Source: Spirochaetaceae bacterium 4572_59
GTDB taxonomy: Bacteria > Spirochaetota > Spirochaetia > DSM-2461
Assembly: GCA_002084805.1 (NCBI GenBank)
Contig: NBMC01000019.1
Coordinates: 1-43,960 of the forward strand
DNA: 43,960 nt
Reading direction: 5' to 3'
The position numbers and the translations under genes are program-made. This document shows positions 43,906-43,960 of this stretch, piece by piece; the first letter of the stretch is position 1, and the number at the start of each line of letters is the position of its first letter. The notes below the pieces were generated by a model. The model was given only the letters and a program-made list of their open reading frames with translations. It was not told the origin of the DNA and did not search any database.

Positions 43906-43960
43906 AAAAACATATATAACTGTGAGCCAGTTAGGCTAGTGCCTCGCTGACGTTCAGTAA
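43906..43960. other. End segment upstream of the tRNA cluster
   Basis: No gene is visible. An AT-rich stretch with TATATG on the minus strand (43911-43916) could be a -10 for the tRNA cluster, but no -35 is clear. A short inverted repeat AGCC..GGCT lies near 43925-43937. Confidence 0.3.

Noticed and set aside
43906..43960. Fourth tRNA at the window end
   Set aside because: Only a short inverted repeat is visible; no cloverleaf can be folded from the bases available.

Overview
The window looks like chromosomal core DNA from a free-living or environmental spirochaete (Spirochaeta/Treponema-like). This is inference from gene content and order. It carries a very long GreA with a TPR-like N-terminal half, a type recalled from spirochaetes. 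The order greA / recA / folK / scpAB / rluB-like / cmk / rpsA resembles, from memory, the Borrelia and Treponema recA-rpsA neighbourhood. It also has a plant/trypanosomatid-type phosphofructokinase and many membrane TPR proteins. The DNA is AT-rich with uniform style, and I see no phage, IS, CRISPR or integrase genes. No stretch above 300 bases lacks a gene.

Layout. 1-1786 (-): partial acidic repeat protein. 1938-2366 (+): an FtsB/DivIC-like protein with an extra C-terminal membrane helix. 2380-5328 (-): a three-gene unit of M20-like protein, glucosyl-3-phosphoglycerate synthase and orphan ABC ATPase. 5574-6760 (+): a broken phosphofructokinase gene. 6873-10483 (-): a TPR protein and the long greA, which has a frameshift. 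10661-14309 (+): rpe, then three overlapping envelope/TPR genes. 14448-25872 (+): recA, folK, scpA, scpB, a pseudouridine synthase, cmk, rpsA, a GAF-AAA+ sigma54-type activator, a membrane TPR protein, a CHASE2 adenylate/guanylate cyclase and a lipoprotein. 25895-27028 (+): a small membrane protein and mazG.

From 26998 to the right end everything is on the minus strand. In transcription order this is a Tyr-Thr-Tyr tRNA cluster with terminator, a YkgJ-type protein, a metallo-beta-lactamase-fold protein, a small ORF, mltG, dnaG (frameshifted), rpoD, a zinc-ribbon coiled-coil protein, RNase P RNA, a TPR protein, mreB, mreC, mreD, mrdA (PBP2), rodA and a fused radical-SAM protein. This joins replication/transcription initiation (dnaG-rpoD) to the elongasome (mreBCD-mrdA-rodA), with MltG as the peptidoglycan terminase.

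The main surprise is three core genes that do not read through: pfkA (internal deletion plus frame change), greA (one-base shift) and dnaG (one extra base in a 5-base homopolymer). The two single-base cases look like sequence errors or very recent lesions; the pfkA lesion is larger. The most system-like novelties are the M20-like/GpgS/ABC unit, whose M20-like protein lacks the catalytic glutamates, the regulator/cyclase/lipoprotein tail of the rpsA cluster, and a DnaA-box-like cluster in the rpe/TPR-greA intergenic region.
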